A stretch of 64,000 bases of DNA from NCBI GenBank assembly GCA_022316685.1, contig JAKJHU010001671.1, positions 1 to 64,000 on the forward strand, written 5' to 3'. Below, in pieces: positions 19,964 to 30,977 of the stretch (position 1 is its first letter; the number at the start of each line of letters is the position of its first letter). A program made the translations under genes and the position numbers. Source of the DNA: Progne subis subis (lineage: Eukaryota; Chordata; Aves; Passeriformes; Hirundinidae). The notes below the pieces were generated by a model. That model was not told where the DNA came from. It made no database searches and saw only the letters and a program-made list of their open reading frames with translations.

Positions 19964-21616
19964 CCTGTGCGCAAGTCTGACGGAGAATGGAGATTGACTG
20001 TGGACTACCGTGCCTTGAACGAAGTGACTCCACCATTGAGCGCTGCTGTGCCGGACATGCTGGAACTCCAGTACGAGCTGGAGTCCAAGGCAGCAAAATG
20101 GGACGCCACAATTGACATTGCTAACGCATTTTTCTCCATTCCTCTGGCTGCAGAATGCAGGCCTCAGTTTGCTTTCACCTGGAGGGGCGTGCAGTACACC
20201 TGGAACCGACTGCCCCAGGGGCGGAAACACTGCCCCACCATCTGCCATGGACTGATCCAGGCTGCACTGGAAAAGGGTGAGGCTCCGGAGCACCTACAGT
20301 ATATCAATGACATCATTGTGTGGGGGAACACGGCAATGGAAGTCTTTGAGAAAGGAGAGAAGATCATCCAAATTCTCCTGAAAGCTGGTTTTGCCATCAA
20401 GCAGAGCAAGGTCAAGGGACCTGCCCGAGAGATCCAGTTCCTGGGAGTAAAGTGGCAAGATGGACGGCGGCAGATTCCAACTGAGGTCATCAATAAGATC
20501 ACCGCAATGTCTCCACCGACCAGCAAGAAGGAAACACAAGCTTTCCTAGGCGCCATAGGTTTCTGGAGAATGCACATTCCTGAGTACAGCCAGATTGTGA
20601 GCCCTCTCTACCTGGTCACCCGCAAGAAGAACGATTTCCACTGGGGCCCTGAACAGCAACAAGCCTTTGCCCAGATCAAACAGGAGATTGCTCATGCAGT
20701 AGCCCTCGGCCCAGTCAGGACGGGACCAGATGTGAAGAACGTGCTCTACTCAGCAGCCGGGAACAACGGCCTGTCCTGGAGCCTTTGGCAGAAGGTGCCT
20801 GGGGAGACTCGGGGCCGACCACTGGGATTCTGGAGCCGAAGCTACAGAGGGTCCGAAGCCAACTACACTCCAACAGAGAAGGAAATCTTAGCCGCCTATG
20901 AAGGAGTTCAAGCTGCCTCAGAGGTGATTGGCACAGAAGCGCAACTCCTGCTGGCACCTCGACTACCGGTGCTGGGGTGGATGTTTAAAGGAAAGGTTCC
21001 CTCCACTCATCACGCCACCGACGCCACGTGGAGCAAATGGATTGCCCTCATCACTCAGCGTGCCCGCATTGGAAACCCAAATCGCCCTGGGATTTTGGAG
21101 ATAATTACAAACTGGCCGGAAGGTGAGAACTTTGGTCTCACAGATGAAGAGGAGCAGGAACAAGTGACACCTGCAGAAGAGGGTCCACCATACAACCAAC
21201 TACCAGCAGAAGAAACACGCTATGCTCTTTTCACAGACGGTTCCTGCCGCATCGTAGGGATGAACCGGAAGTGGAAAGCAGCTGTATGGAGCCCCACACG
21301 ACAGGTTGCAGAAGCCACTGAAGGAGAAGGTGGGTCAAGCCAACTTGCTGAACTCAAAGCTGTTCAACTGGCCCTGGACATTGCTGAAAGAGAGAAGTGG
21401 CCAAAGCTCTACCTCTACACTGATTCGTGGATGGTGGCCAATGCTCTGTGGGGTTGGCTGGACAGGTGGAAAAAGGCCAATTGGCAACGTAGAGGAAAGC
21501 CAATCTGGGCTGCAGATGAGTGGAAGGACATTGCCACTAGGGTAGAGAAGCTACCTGTCAAAGTCCGTCATGTAGATGCCCATGTCCCCAAGAGTCGGGC
21601 TAATGAGGAGCACTGA
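19964..21616 (+). pseudogene. pol: ERV-I reverse transcriptase and RNase H
   Basis: A 549-codon open stretch after the TAG, in the gag frame. RT shows the first catalytic Asp (IDIANAFFSIPL), LPQGRKH, the active-site box reading YIND at 20,300-20,311 where retroviral RTs carry YxDD, and FLGVKWQDG. The connection has GFWRMHIPE and WGPEQQQAF, typical of ERVL. RNase H shows FTDGS, a Glu in QLAELKA, and TDSWMV. It ends at TGA 21,614-21,616, where ERVL-c reads CGA. The Asp-to-Asn change also occurs in ERV-II and the 12-15 kb copy. Confidence 0.85.
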
Positions 21617-22549
21617 AACAACGAGCAGGTAGATCAAGCTGCAAAGATAGAGGTGTCAAAGATAGACTTAGATTGGCAACACAAGGGAGAGTTGTTCCTA
21701 GCTCGATGGGCCCATGATGCCTCAGGCCATCAGGGCAGAGATGCCACCTATAAGTGGGCACGAGACCGAGGGGTGGATCTAACCATGGACAGTATTTCTC
21801 AGGTTATCCATGACTGTGAGACGTGTGCTACCATCAAACAGGCCAAGCGGGTGAAGCCCCTATGGTATGGCGGGCGATGGTCCAAGTATAAGTACGGGGA
21901 AGCCTGGCAGATTGACTACATCACCCTTACCCAAACCCGCCAAGGCAAGCGCTACGTGCTGACCATGGTGGAAGCCACCACTGGATGGTTGGAGACCTAC
22001 CCTGTGCCTCACGCTACTGCCCGGAACACCATCCTGGGCCTTGAAAAGCAAATCCTGTGGAGACATGGTACCCCTGAGAGGATTGAGTCTGACAACGGGA
22101 CTCATTTCAAGAACAGCCTTATAAACACCTGGGCTAGAGAACATGGCATTGAGTGGGTGTACCATATTCCTTATCATGCGCCAGCAGCCGGGAAAGTTGA
22201 ACGGTGCAATGGCCTGCTTAAAACCACTTTGAAGGCACTGGGTGGAGGGACTTTCAAGAACTGGGAGATTAATTTAGCAAAGGCCACCTGGTTAGTGAAC
22301 ACTCGAGGTTCCACCAACCGAGCAGGCCCTGCCCAATCTGAGCCCCTGAGAACAAGAGATGGAGATAAGGTTCCAGTGGTACACATGAGAGGAATTCTGG
22401 GAAAAACTGTCTGGATTAATTCTGCCTCCAGCAAAGACAATCCCGCTCGTGGGGTTGTTTTTGCTCAGGGACCTGGCTGCACATGGTGGATGATGCAGAC
22501 GGATGGAGAGACCCGCTGCATACCTCAAGGGGACCTTGTTTTTCGGTGA
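21617..22549 (+). pseudogene. pol: ERV-I integrase
   Basis: This is open from 21,617 to the TGA at 22,547-22,549 in the same frame; the first Met is at 21,653. The zinc-binding N-domain has HDASGHQG and CETC. The catalytic core keeps the three acidic residues: Asp in WQIDYI, Asp in SDNGTHF, and Glu in VERCNGLLK. A C-terminal domain with a Trp-rich end (CTWWMMQ) follows. Normal length suggests the domain itself is intact; only the stop upstream separates it from RT. It joins the viral DNA ends to the target and makes the 5-bp duplication. Confidence 0.85.
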
Positions 22550-22657
22550 ATACTGTGACTGTGTCTGTATTCATATTCACATGTATATATATGCATATTA
22601 TTTAAAGGTTTAAATTCAATATAATATGTTAGTGTGGGAAAAATTCGGGGTGGATAA
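22550..22657 (+). other. ERV-I 3' untranslated stretch with polypurine tract
   Basis: An AT-rich 108 bp after integrase with no envelope gene. A purine-rich run (GTGTGGGAAAAATTCGGGG) just before the 3' LTR is the probable plus-strand primer. Confidence 0.6.
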
Positions 22658-23320
22658 TGTTGAGGGTTAAGTTCTCCTGTAGAATTTTTCCCCCCCCATG
22701 AGTTGCTAGATTTTTAAGTAGGGGTAGTTAAGCGGTGCTTAACCTGACAAAAGAAGTTGATCACTTGGTTTTGGGGGAGGGAGGAGGCTTGCGGAGAGCT
22801 GAGGTGGGGACACACAGCTCTCAGTCTTCCGGGGAGCACGGATCGGATGATGGCTGGCTGGAGTCCACGGCTACCGGAGGAGTTTGGTCCTGGGAATTCC
22901 ACCATCTGTTGGAGTGCCCAGGAATTCGGAGTTTCTTCACTGTCCTGCTGGATTTTGGGTCAACCCTGGTACAGCCGCTGCGGCTTCTCCGGCACTGTCC
23001 ACCTCGCCTGCCGGGGCACCCCCCTGCCTGCTGAGGATAATCCACCGTTTCCAGCCACCAGCGCCGGAGCTTTCCACCGTTTGCCCTCGGGGTTCTTTGG
23101 TTCTGTTTTACTGTTATTATAATTGCTGTTGTTGTTTGTCTGTCCTGTTATATTTACTAGTAAAGGACTGTCATTCCTTTTCCCCATAGCTCTGACTGAA
23201 AAGTTTTTCTTTTAATCTTCCAAATTATAATAACACGGAGGGAAGGATTTAAATTCCTCATTTTCCTGGAGAGGCCTGCCTCTCCTTAGCAGACACCTGT
23301 CTTTTTTTCAAACCGAGACA
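22658..23320 (+). repeat. ERV-I 3' LTR (LTR C)
   Basis: 663 bp, about six substitutions from the 5' LTR (for example at 22,666, 22,851, 22,927 and 22,939). The TSD CAGGA follows at 23,321-23,325. Confidence 0.93.
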
Positions 23321-23325
23321 CAGGA
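23321..23325. repeat. Target-site duplication CAGGA, right copy
   Basis: Matches 16,795-16,799. Confidence 0.85.
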
Positions 23326-24222
23326 GGACTGCAAAATGGTGGGATATTAGTGAAAGAGGGGCAGAGAAACTGCAGAGAAACTGTGGAGAAAGGGGCTGTG
23401 GGCGGGGTCGCCAACAGCAGGAACTACAAGCAGAGGCAGATTCATGTAAACAGCATTCGGTAGCGCTAAGCATGGTGGAGCTCCGGCGCCACAGGCTCAC
23501 CTGCCTGTGGCCACTTGGGAACACTGAGTGGTGGAGCCCAGCGGGGCTGACCCAATAACAGGGTGCCAGAGAGCTGGCACCAGCAGCAGGAAAACCACCG
23601 CTCAAAGGAACCCGCATGTCTCGAGGGTTGCCCAGTTGTGTGGAGCTGGCGCCACCAGCGGGAGGGCTGCCGCTCGAGAGATGCTGCGTGTGGGGGGGTT
23701 TTCTGAGCAGAGACCGCAAACAAGGAGGTGTACAGGGTTTCCCGAGGGAGGACTGCGGGGGAACGCTGAATCGCAGAGGCTTTCTTGCAGTATATACCGG
23801 CATAAGTCTGCACGAGCATGGGACCATGTAAATGGCTTTTAGCAGTCACTTGCGCTGGTGTGCCGGGGGTGTGCCGGCTTCCCTGTAGTGTTCACTGCTG
23901 TGGAGCCGCAGCACCAAGGGGATCACGTGGGTGGCTCTCTGCAGCTGCCCCGCGCTGCACAAAGCTGCAGCAGCAAGAGGAGCGGCAGAACCGAGCTGGT
24001 GGTACAGGGGTCCCCGGATAGTAGGCAGGTGGTTTATTTGCTTTTGTTCCTCAGGAAGAAGGTAAGGGGTTTTTTCTCCTTTCCTTTCTTTCTCTTTTTT
24101 TCCTTCATTTTTCCATCTTTTTCCTTCTTGCTGCTTGGGAAGGCGGGCCTTATTTGGAGTACCTGTAGTTGGTTGCTTGAGAAGGACAGCCTTGTTTGGA
24201 GGGCCTGTAGTTGACTGTCGAT
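23326..24222 (+). other. Gamma-like provirus P leader, continued
   Basis: GC-rich untranslated sequence between ERV-I and the gag start, long for a leader. A pyrimidine-rich tract lies at 24,070-24,130. Open frames here show no family motif. Confidence 0.5.
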
Positions 24223-25379
24223 ATGGGACTGGAACCCAGTAGGGAATTCCCAATGGGAGAAGGAAGTGAAGAGATACCAGCAAATATACCCCCAGAAAGT
24301 CCACTGGGAAAAAAACTAGCCCGGTGGAATTATGACCCCAGCACCAGAGATGAGGATGAGCTCAAGATGATACAATACTGTATGACAGAGTGGACTAAGG
24401 AGGAAATTAGGTCCAGTCATGTACTTTGGCCGAGGTATGGCTCGGATGAAGGGTGGATATGCCAGACTTTAAACATCTATGTAAGAGCTAAGAACCCATT
24501 CAATCAGGAAGAACATGACTGTACTGCCTGCTGAGGAGAGATTTCTCCTTCAAGGGTCAGCATGTTTAAAGTACCAGAAAGTAAAGAATGGGACCCGTTA
24601 GACTATTTGCCCCCTCCACCTCCACTGGCACCAGTCACACCTCCCTTGCCCTCCAATGGGCCTAGTCAAAATACTAGAAACAGGGTGGCACAACGAGAAG
24701 AAAGGTCAGGGGATGGAAACCAAACAGTGGGAATGTATCATCTAAGGGAAGTACCACTAGGAGGGGCACAGGGAGGAATTGGATTTGTAATGGTACCACT
24801 CAATTCCTCTAATATAAGGATGTTCAAGAAAGAATTAAAAGGATTACTAGAGGACCCCATCAGATTAGCAGAACAGTTAGACCACTTTTTGAGGCCCAAC
24901 ATTTACACATGGGAAGAAATGCAATCGATAATGGCCATGTTATTTACACCAGAGGAAAAACAGATGATCCAGGCAGCTGGGATGTGGATATAGGAAATGG
25001 AACATATGCAGACACCTCCTGAGGAGCTGAAAATGCCCACAATACACCCTAATTGGGACCACAATGACCCTGGGGGAAGACAAAACATGGAGGAGTATAG
25101 AACATTAATTGTAAGGGGTATTAAAGAGGCTGATCCATGAAGCCAGAATGCTCATAAGGCATTTGATGAGCTGCAAAAAAAGGAAGAAACCTCAACAGAG
25201 TGGCTAGAAAGATTGAGAAAAAATATAAGACAGTACTCAGGGGTTGACCTTGATACGGTGGCCAGGCAGGTCTTGATAACAAAACATTTTGTCACCCATG
25301 CTTGGCCAGATATCAGAAGAAAATTAGAGAAGTTAGTTGGCAAGAAAGGGGATTAGATCTCTTAAGAGAAGCACAGAAC
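24223..25379 (+). pseudogene. gag: Gamma-like (class I) gag remnant
   Basis: The start ATG at 24,223 opens with Met-Gly, a myristoylation-type N-terminus. Matrix reads to 24,534 (SPLGKKLARWNYDP) and a Pro-rich linker follows. Capsid begins near 24,740 with LREVPLGGAQGG, a pattern typical of gammaretroviral capsid, and continues past stops at 24,993 and 25,138 to about 25,355 (STEWLERLRKNIRQY, HAWPDIRRKL). Stops and a frame break show it is dead. Nucleocapsid, pol and env are missing; LTR A begins at 25,380. It belongs with LTR O and the leader on the left of ERV-I. Confidence 0.75.
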
Positions 25380-25626
25380 TGCAGTGGTTTCACATTCACC
25401 AATTTCTGTTTCCCCAAAATTAGTGTAGTGGTCTGAGTGCCCATTAGAATTATTTACTCTTTCTCTGCTGTGAGAGAGGATTAGGAGAAAAGCAAAGCAG
25501 GCTCAAACCTTAAAAGGGTATAAAGACAGGTTCATTAACAAAACTACAAGAGAGAAAAAATTAATAAGAATCAGAATAAAAACTTCAAAAAACTCCTTCT
25601 CCCCCTACAAATGTTCACTTTCCCAC
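25380..25626 (-). repeat. LTR A copy 4, partial
   Basis: It has the LTR A 3' end (TGCAGTGGTTTCAC, TGTAGTGGTCTGAG, GATTAGGAGAAAAGC, TTCATTAACAAAACTAC) and stops abruptly at ERV-II. Confidence 0.65.
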
Positions 25627-26075
25627 TGTCCTGGTTTAGGGACAAATTTGGGAGAAAACCCCTGAATAGGATCCTTCTGGGAAGCAAACTCAAGTGGCTA
25701 TTCTCTCTAACCGGTCTGGTAAAAAACTTCTTTGGAGAAAAGTGGAAAAAGCTATTTTACGTAATAAACAAAGTGCATACAAGTATAAAGAATTAATAAT
25801 ATGAAACAATAAAACTTCTTGTTCTGGAGTGAGACGGCAAATTGAGAAAGTTCTTGCTGTGGGTGTAGCTCGGCTCTATCTCAGTTTTTATCAGTCCCAG
25901 TCCCTCTGGCGCTGCTGGAAAATGTCGAGATCCAGGCCCCGGTGGGCCGCAGGTGCAAGCCCCCAGTGATCCCCTGGGTTTTCTGTCCAGAGCAGGTTTA
26001 AACAGTTCTAAGAAAAAGGAAAAAAAAAACCAGTCCAGGGAACTTCTCTGCCCTAGCTAGCTGAAACTAACTAAA

Positions 26076-26111
<36 letters not shown>

Positions 26112-26307
26112 CTGTCCTGCAGTCTCTCTAAGCCTCCGCCGAACACACCGTCCGCAGAAGAATGTGGAGGAGTCAGGCAGTTTTCTCAAAAGAAACTCCG
26201 CCCTTCTCCTTGCTCTTAGAACCAGTCTTAAAGGCACAGAACTCAATATACAGCACAAACAGAACAGACAATTGGGGATACAAGCATCATAAAGTTACCT
26301 AAGGACA
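25627..26307 (-). repeat. ERV-II 3' LTR (LTR D)
   Basis: 681 bp, ends TGTCCTTAGG and AAACCAGGACA on the minus strand. A polypurine tract (AAGGGGTGGAA) lies just upstream on the minus strand (26,308-26,322). A poly(A) run lies at about 26,079-26,108 on the plus strand. It is related to the LTRs of ERVL-b and ERVL-c. Confidence 0.85.
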
Positions 26308-26460
26308 TTCCACCCCTTATCTTCATATTGTCAATTTACTAAAACTAACATATATACTCTAGCTCTACACACACATATATCTATATAAAAACAATATGCA
26401 ATATACAGCTACATACAGTGGCAGTACTATTCATCACACAGGGATAGTTACACACAGTTC
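26308..26460 (-). other. ERV-II 3' untranslated sequence
   Basis: An AT-rich stretch matching 56,020-56,183 of ERVL-b; it ends in the polypurine tract. The upstream border at about 26,480 is the integrase deletion junction. Confidence 0.65.
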
Positions 26461-27984
26461 TCACCCAACAATCAGATCTTGTGCAACTTGTCGTGTGGGG
26501 CTCCATACTGCAGCCTTCCATTTCCAGTTAGCACCTGCAATTCGGCAGGAACCATCAGTGAAGAGAGCATATTGTCTTTCAGTCTCCGGTAGCTCGTTAT
26601 ACGGTGGGGCTTCCTTGGCACGTGTCACTTGTTCCTCCTCTTCTTCAGAAGATAATCCAAAAGTCTCACCTTCAGGCCAGTTAGTTATAATTTCCAGAAT
26701 CCCAGGGCAATTTGAGTTTCCAATACGGGCGCACTGAGTGATGAGGGCAACCCATTTGCTCCATGTGGTGTCAGTGGCGTGATGCGTGCAAGGAACCTTT
26801 CCCTTGAACATCCACCCCAGCACCGGTAGTTGGGGTGCCAAAAGCAGCTGCGTTTCAGTGCCAATTACTTCCGAGGCAGCTTGAACTCCTTCATAGGCGG
26901 CTAAGATTTCCTTCTCTGTGGGAGTGTAGTTGGCTTCGGATCCTCTGTAGCTTCGGCTCCAGAATCCCAGTGGTCAGCCCTGAGTCTCACTAGGCACCTT
27001 CTGCCAAAGACTACAGGACAGGCCATTGTTCCCGGCTGCTGAGTAGATCACGTTCTTCACATCTGGTCCCGTCCTGACTGGGCCAAGGGCTACTGCATGA
27101 GCGATCTCCTGGCTGATCTGGGCAAAGGCTTGTTGCTGTTCAGGGCCCCAGTGGAAATCGTTCTTCTTGCGGGTGACCAGGTAGAGAGGGCTCACAATCT
27201 GGCTGTACTCAGGAATGTGCATTCTCCAGAAACCTATGGTGCCTAGGAAAGCTTGTGTTTCCTTTTTGTTGGTTGGTGGACACATTGCTGTGATCTTGTT
27301 GATGACTTCAGTGGGAATCTGACGCCTTCCATCTTGCCACTTTATTCCTAGAAACTGGATCTCTCGAGCAGGTCCCTTAATTTTGCTCTGCTTGATGGCA
27401 AAACCAGCTTTCAGGAGAATTTGGATGATCTTCTCTCCTTTCTCAAAGACTTCCATTGCCGTGTTCCCCCACACAATGATGTCATTGATATACTGTAGGT
27501 GCTCCGGAGCCTCACCCTTTTCCAGTGCAGCCTGGATCAGTCCATGGCAGATGGTGGGGCTGTGTTCCCACCCCTGGGACAGTCGGTTCCGGGTGTACTG
27601 TACGCCCTTCCAGGTGAAGGCAAACTGGGCCCTGCACTCTGCTGCCAAAGGAATGGAGAAGAAGGCATTGGCAATATCAATGGTCGCATACCACTTTGCT
27701 GCCTTGGACTCCAGCTCGTACTGAAGCTCCAACATGTCTGGCACAGCAGCGCTTAGTGGTGGGGTGACTTCATTCAGAGCACGGTAATCCACCGTCAGTC
27801 TCCATTCTCCGCTGGACTTACGCACTGGCCATATAGGGCTGTTGAAAGGTGAAAGAGCCTTGCTGACTACCCCTTGGCTCTTCAGTTTACGAATCATCTC
27901 ATGGATAGGAATCAGAGTCTCTGTTGGTGCGGTATTGCCAATAGTATACTGTTGCTGTGGCGATTGGTACTTGTTGTTCTTCAA
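26461..27984 (-). pseudogene. pol: ERV-II RT and RNase H, integrase deleted
   Basis: RT is open for 336 codons (27,984-26,974). It keeps Trp at the protease-RT junction (near 27,827), where ERV-I and ERVL-c have TAG. Motifs: IDIANAFFSIPLA, LSQGWEHSP, the active-site box YIND (27,481-27,492), GFWRMHIPE, WGPEQQQAF. RNase H continues after a break near 26,970, with FTDGS near 26,560, and then ends at the deletion. Without integrase the copy could not insert itself. Confidence 0.8.
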
Positions 27985-29106
27985 CTCTCAGTAGTCCCAC
28001 AGCAGAGGAGTCATCTGAGAGACCAGGTAAGGTATTCAGTTGTCTGATGTCTTCTGTCTCTACAGCAGCTATCCCAAAAGCCCAAGGATGTCCTTTTGGG
28101 TCTTTGAAATATCCATTTCTGAGACAGTCTATGCTGAGGATGCATGGGGCCTCTGGGTCAGTCATGATGGGGTGTTTTTGTCACCCATTCCCAGTTAAAC
28201 TCACTTCGGCCTCTGTCTTGGTTTGAAAAAGACAGTTGTCTGCTAAGGAGAGGCAAGCCTCTCCAGGAAATAAGGAATTCAAATCTTTCCCTCCGTGTTA
28301 TTATAATTTAGAAGATTAAAAAAAAAAAAAAACTTTCGGTCAGAGCTATAGGGAAAAGGAATAACAGTCCTTTACTAGTAAATATAACAGGACAGACAAA
28401 CAACAACAGCACTTATAATAACAGGAAAACAGAACCAAGAACCCTGAGGGCAAACGGTGGCAAAGTCCGTCGCTGATGGCTGCAAGCTAGAAGCGATGGA
28501 TTGTCCTCAGCAGGCAGGGAGGTGCCCCGGCAGGCAAAGGGGGCAGTGCCGAAGAACCCGCAGCGGCTGGACCCCGGGCTGACCCAAAATCCAGCAGGGT
28601 AACGAAGAAACTCCGAATTCCTGGGCGCTCCAACAGATGATAGAATTCCCAGGACCAAACTCCTCCGTTAGCTGTGGACTCCAGGCAGCTACCCGTAGCC
28701 CGACCGTCCTCCCTGGGAAAGCCGAGAGAAGTGAGGCCACCCCCCAGCTCTCTCCGGAGCCTCCTCCCTTCCCCAAAACCAAGTGATCAACTTCTTTTGT
28801 CAGGTTAAGCACCGCTTAACTACCCCTACTTAAAAATCTAGCAACTCATGGGGGGGGGAAAAATTCTACGGGAGAACTTAACCCTCAACATGCCTCCAAT
28901 ACAGTCAGCTGCTGGGACCCTCCTGTCACACCAGAAATAGAAATGGATTCTGTTCCTACATACCTCGATGGCATCAGAGTACATTGGGTGCCAGTGTCAA
29001 CCAAAGCCATATATTTTTGTGGGTCAGATGTGCCAGGCCATTGGATCCACACAGTCCAATAGATCCGATTGTCCCTTTCCTCTACCTGGCTAGGGGCAGG
29101 GCCCCC
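27985..29106 (-). pseudogene. pro: ERV-II protease, split by a solo LTR
   Basis: After the gag TAG the same frame is open from 29,103 down to the solo LTR at 28,890. It includes a protease active-site box of the LVDTG type at about 29,000-29,015. It resumes at 28,213 with the second half (ILSIDCLRNGYF, about 28,120-28,150) and runs to RT after a frame break near 27,905. The insertion lies between the active site and the C-terminal half. Confidence 0.75.
28214..28890 (-). repeat. Solo LTR C in ERV-II protease
   Basis: 677 bp, same family and orientation type as the ERV-I LTRs. GCCTC lies at 28,209-28,213 and at 28,892-28,896, with one extra T at 28,891, so a 5-bp TSD is likely. It shows that LTR C elements moved after ERV-II was in place. 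Confidence 0.85.
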
Positions 29107-29109
29107 CTA
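29083..29109 (-). promoter_or_regulatory. ERV-II gag stop and hairpin
   Basis: On the minus strand TAG is followed by GGGGGCCCTGCCCCT. AGGGG pairs with CCCCT around the loop GGCCCTG. Relative to ERV-I the middle pair changed from A-T to G-C on both sides. Protease follows in frame without another stop. Confidence 0.6.
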
Positions 29110-30885
29110 TTCCTGGTCATGGTACACGTTGCTGTCTTCCTGTAAATATGTTCCTGAGGTCCCTTCAAGAGGATCAGTCATATCATTCTTCCTATACCGT
29201 CTGGAGTTCTGTGCCTGAGAGACTGGAGCAGTGTTGACTCGAGATGAGCTCTTTGTGGTAGGTGTCTCTCTCTTCAGTTCACGTACCTGGGCTGCTAAGG
29301 AGGAGGTGGGTTTTCCATCCCACTTCCTCATGTCTTCTCCATGGTCCCAAAGAAAAGACCAGAGGTTACCCCGTGGAGTGTATCCTCTCTCCCTGGCTGG
29401 CAGATGCCTGCTCCTAATGGCAGAGACTCTTGTTGGTTCTGGCGAGATGTGGTAAATTTCTTCCTTAAGTTCCTTTTTCAGTTTCTGATGGCCCTCTTCA
29501 ATCAAACTCCAGACTTGCTCAACCAGCCTTCTTTCCACAGACGAGACATGGGTACAAAATGGGGCAGTGACAGTGTCCTTGTAAATTCTTAGTTTGTTGA
29601 CCAAGACGCCCACCTTGTCCTCACCTTCCCTCCATTGCAGCGTTGCCAGGTAACGGGAGTACATCTCTGGTCCAAGCCGTGCGAATCTCAACCACATCTG
29701 CGCTGTGCACTGGACATCATCTGGGCTTTTAGGAAATCTCTCATCTTCTGAGAAAATGATCTCCAGCACAGCCAATTCCCTCAGGCATCGGATATCTTGT
29801 TCCATTGTGCTCCATTTTCCTTGGTGCACCTGGAGGTCTTCTTTACAAAGGTATCTGTCCCTCACACTTGTTAGCAGTCGCCGCCAGAGGCTGAGAGTTT
29901 CTTGGGTTCTCCCGATCCCCTGGTCAATGTCCACATCCCGGGACAGCAATACCAGTTGCCTGGCCTCACTTCCATCCAGAATGGTGTCATTGGCTGCGGC
30001 ATCCCAGGTGCGGAGCAGCCAGGTCAGGATGGACTCGTTTGTCTGGTGGGTGAATTCCCTCCGCAGGTCACGCAGTTCACCCAGGGATAGAGAGCAAGTG
30101 ATGATCTCTGGCTCTGTTTCTTCTGCTGGGTGCGAAGGTCCTGCCACATCCTCATCAGTCACTATGCGGACTGATTTGCTCTTTGATTTCTTCTTCTGAA
30201 CAGGGGCAACTGCTACCGGTTTCGGTTGTTCTGCTTCAGTGACGGTTTGTGTGGAGATGCTGACGGCACCTTTGGTTTCTTTCTCCTCTGTGACAGTCTG
30301 AGTAGATGCAGATACTGTTGCTTTGTTTTTGGTTCCTTTCTCCTCTGTGAGGGTCTGAGTAGATGCGGATACTGTTTCCTCTGTGACAGTTTGTGTAGAC
30401 AGGGATGCCGTTGTTTTGCATTTGTTTCTTTTTCCCTCTTCCTCAAGGAGACGCTGCACCACCCCATGTAGTGTTTGATTTCTAAGCATGGTGCAGGCCG
30501 GGGAGAGAAGACAAAGCAGAACTAACAACAATATTATGCTGTCCTTGGCACCTAGAGAGAACTCAATACTTTTGAAAACTGCTGTGCCAGACCTAAAAGA
30601 CTGGAAAAAATCATTCTTTACCCCTCCCCACAGGGGCTGGGTGTGATTGTTGAGAGCCCAGATGTAGCATTCTGGACCAGGACAAGCAAACAAAATAGAG
30701 TATATATTCCGAATGATGCTCATTGCCTCAGAGGTTATCATACAATAAACATAATGGACCAATAAAGCAATTTTGGTACCATACCCTGGTCTACACATGA
30801 GCATTAAGACCGGCAAATACTGCCCCATGTGCGGCAAAATGTAGAGAGCTAGGTATAAGATATATGAAAGCATGTTGAGCATCAT
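29107..30885 (-). CDS. gag: ERV-II Gag, about 592 residues, with membrane segments
   Basis: Open minus-strand frame; I choose the ATG at 30,885 (or 30,882), the first after the primer-binding site, although the frame runs on into the LTR. Residues 1-60 and 113-132 (SIILLLVLLCLLSPA) are strongly hydrophobic, so several membrane spans are likely. A linker at about 158-219 has four repeats with the core STQTVTEE. The conserved core follows (LSLWRRLL, TAQMWLRFARLGPE), and then the C-terminal ERGYTPR and DHGEDM motif at about 497-518. No zinc knuckle. It ends at TAG 29,109-29,107, directly before a GC-rich hairpin and in-frame protease. Same layout as ERV-I Gag with a different N-terminus and linker. 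Confidence 0.82.
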   Translation of the reverse strand: MMLNMLSYILYLALYILPHMGQYLPVLMLMCRPGYGTKIALLVHYVYCMITSEAMSIIRNIYSILFACPGPECYIWALNNHTQPLWGGVKNDFFQSFRSGTAVFKSIEFSLGAKDSIILLLVLLCLLSPACTMLRNQTLHGVVQRLLEEEGKRNKCKTTASLSTQTVTEETVSASTQTLTEEKGTKNKATVSASTQTVTEEKETKGAVSISTQTVTEAEQPKPVAVAPVQKKKSKSKSVRIVTDEDVAGPSHPAEETEPEIITCSLSLGELRDLRREFTHQTNESILTWLLRTWDAAANDTILDGSEARQLVLLSRDVDIDQGIGRTQETLSLWRRLLTSVRDRYLCKEDLQVHQGKWSTMEQDIRCLRELAVLEIIFSEDERFPKSPDDVQCTAQMWLRFARLGPEMYSRYLATLQWREGEDKVGVLVNKLRIYKDTVTAPFCTHVSSVERRLVEQVWSLIEEGHQKLKKELKEEIYHISPEPTRVSAIRSRHLPARERGYTPRGNLWSFLWDHGEDMRKWDGKPTSSLAAQVRELKRETPTTKSSSRVNTAPVSQAQNSRRYRKNDMTDPLEGTSGTYLQEDSNVYHDQE

Positions 30886-30977
30886 CGTGGACAGTTGTTT
30901 GTTTTTTTTTCTCACTACAAAATTGTAATTCTGACTTTTCTCAGTACCTCCTGCCCCAAGTTGGGTGCCAAAATATA
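30886..30977 (-). other. ERV-II leader and primer-binding site
   Basis: A primer-binding site of the form TGGCACCCAACTTGGGGC lies at 30,953-30,970 (minus), 7 bases after the LTR, again tRNA-Lys-like. The leader is under 70 bp. Confidence 0.65.

Larger units (their letters stand above)
16800..23320 (+). mobile_element. ERV-I, near-complete young ERVL provirus
   Basis: A 6,521-bp plus-strand provirus with LTR, primer-binding site, gag, protease, RT-RNase H, integrase and LTR. Both LTRs are 663 bp with about six differences by eye, so insertion was recent relative to the other elements. The intact 5-bp TSD shows the ends are original. All coding parts share one frame (start positions 17,489, 19,514, 19,967 and 21,653 agree modulo 3) and are separated by single stops. 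No envelope gene is present, as in known ERVL elements. It interrupts the leader of gamma-like provirus P. RT and integrase motifs (GFWRMHIPE, WGPEQQQAF) and TSD size support class III. Confidence 0.92.

Noticed and set aside
23466..24304. Long minus-strand open frames as a gene
   Set aside because: They lie antisense in the GC-rich leader of gamma-like provirus P, with low-complexity Pro/Ser content and no motif.
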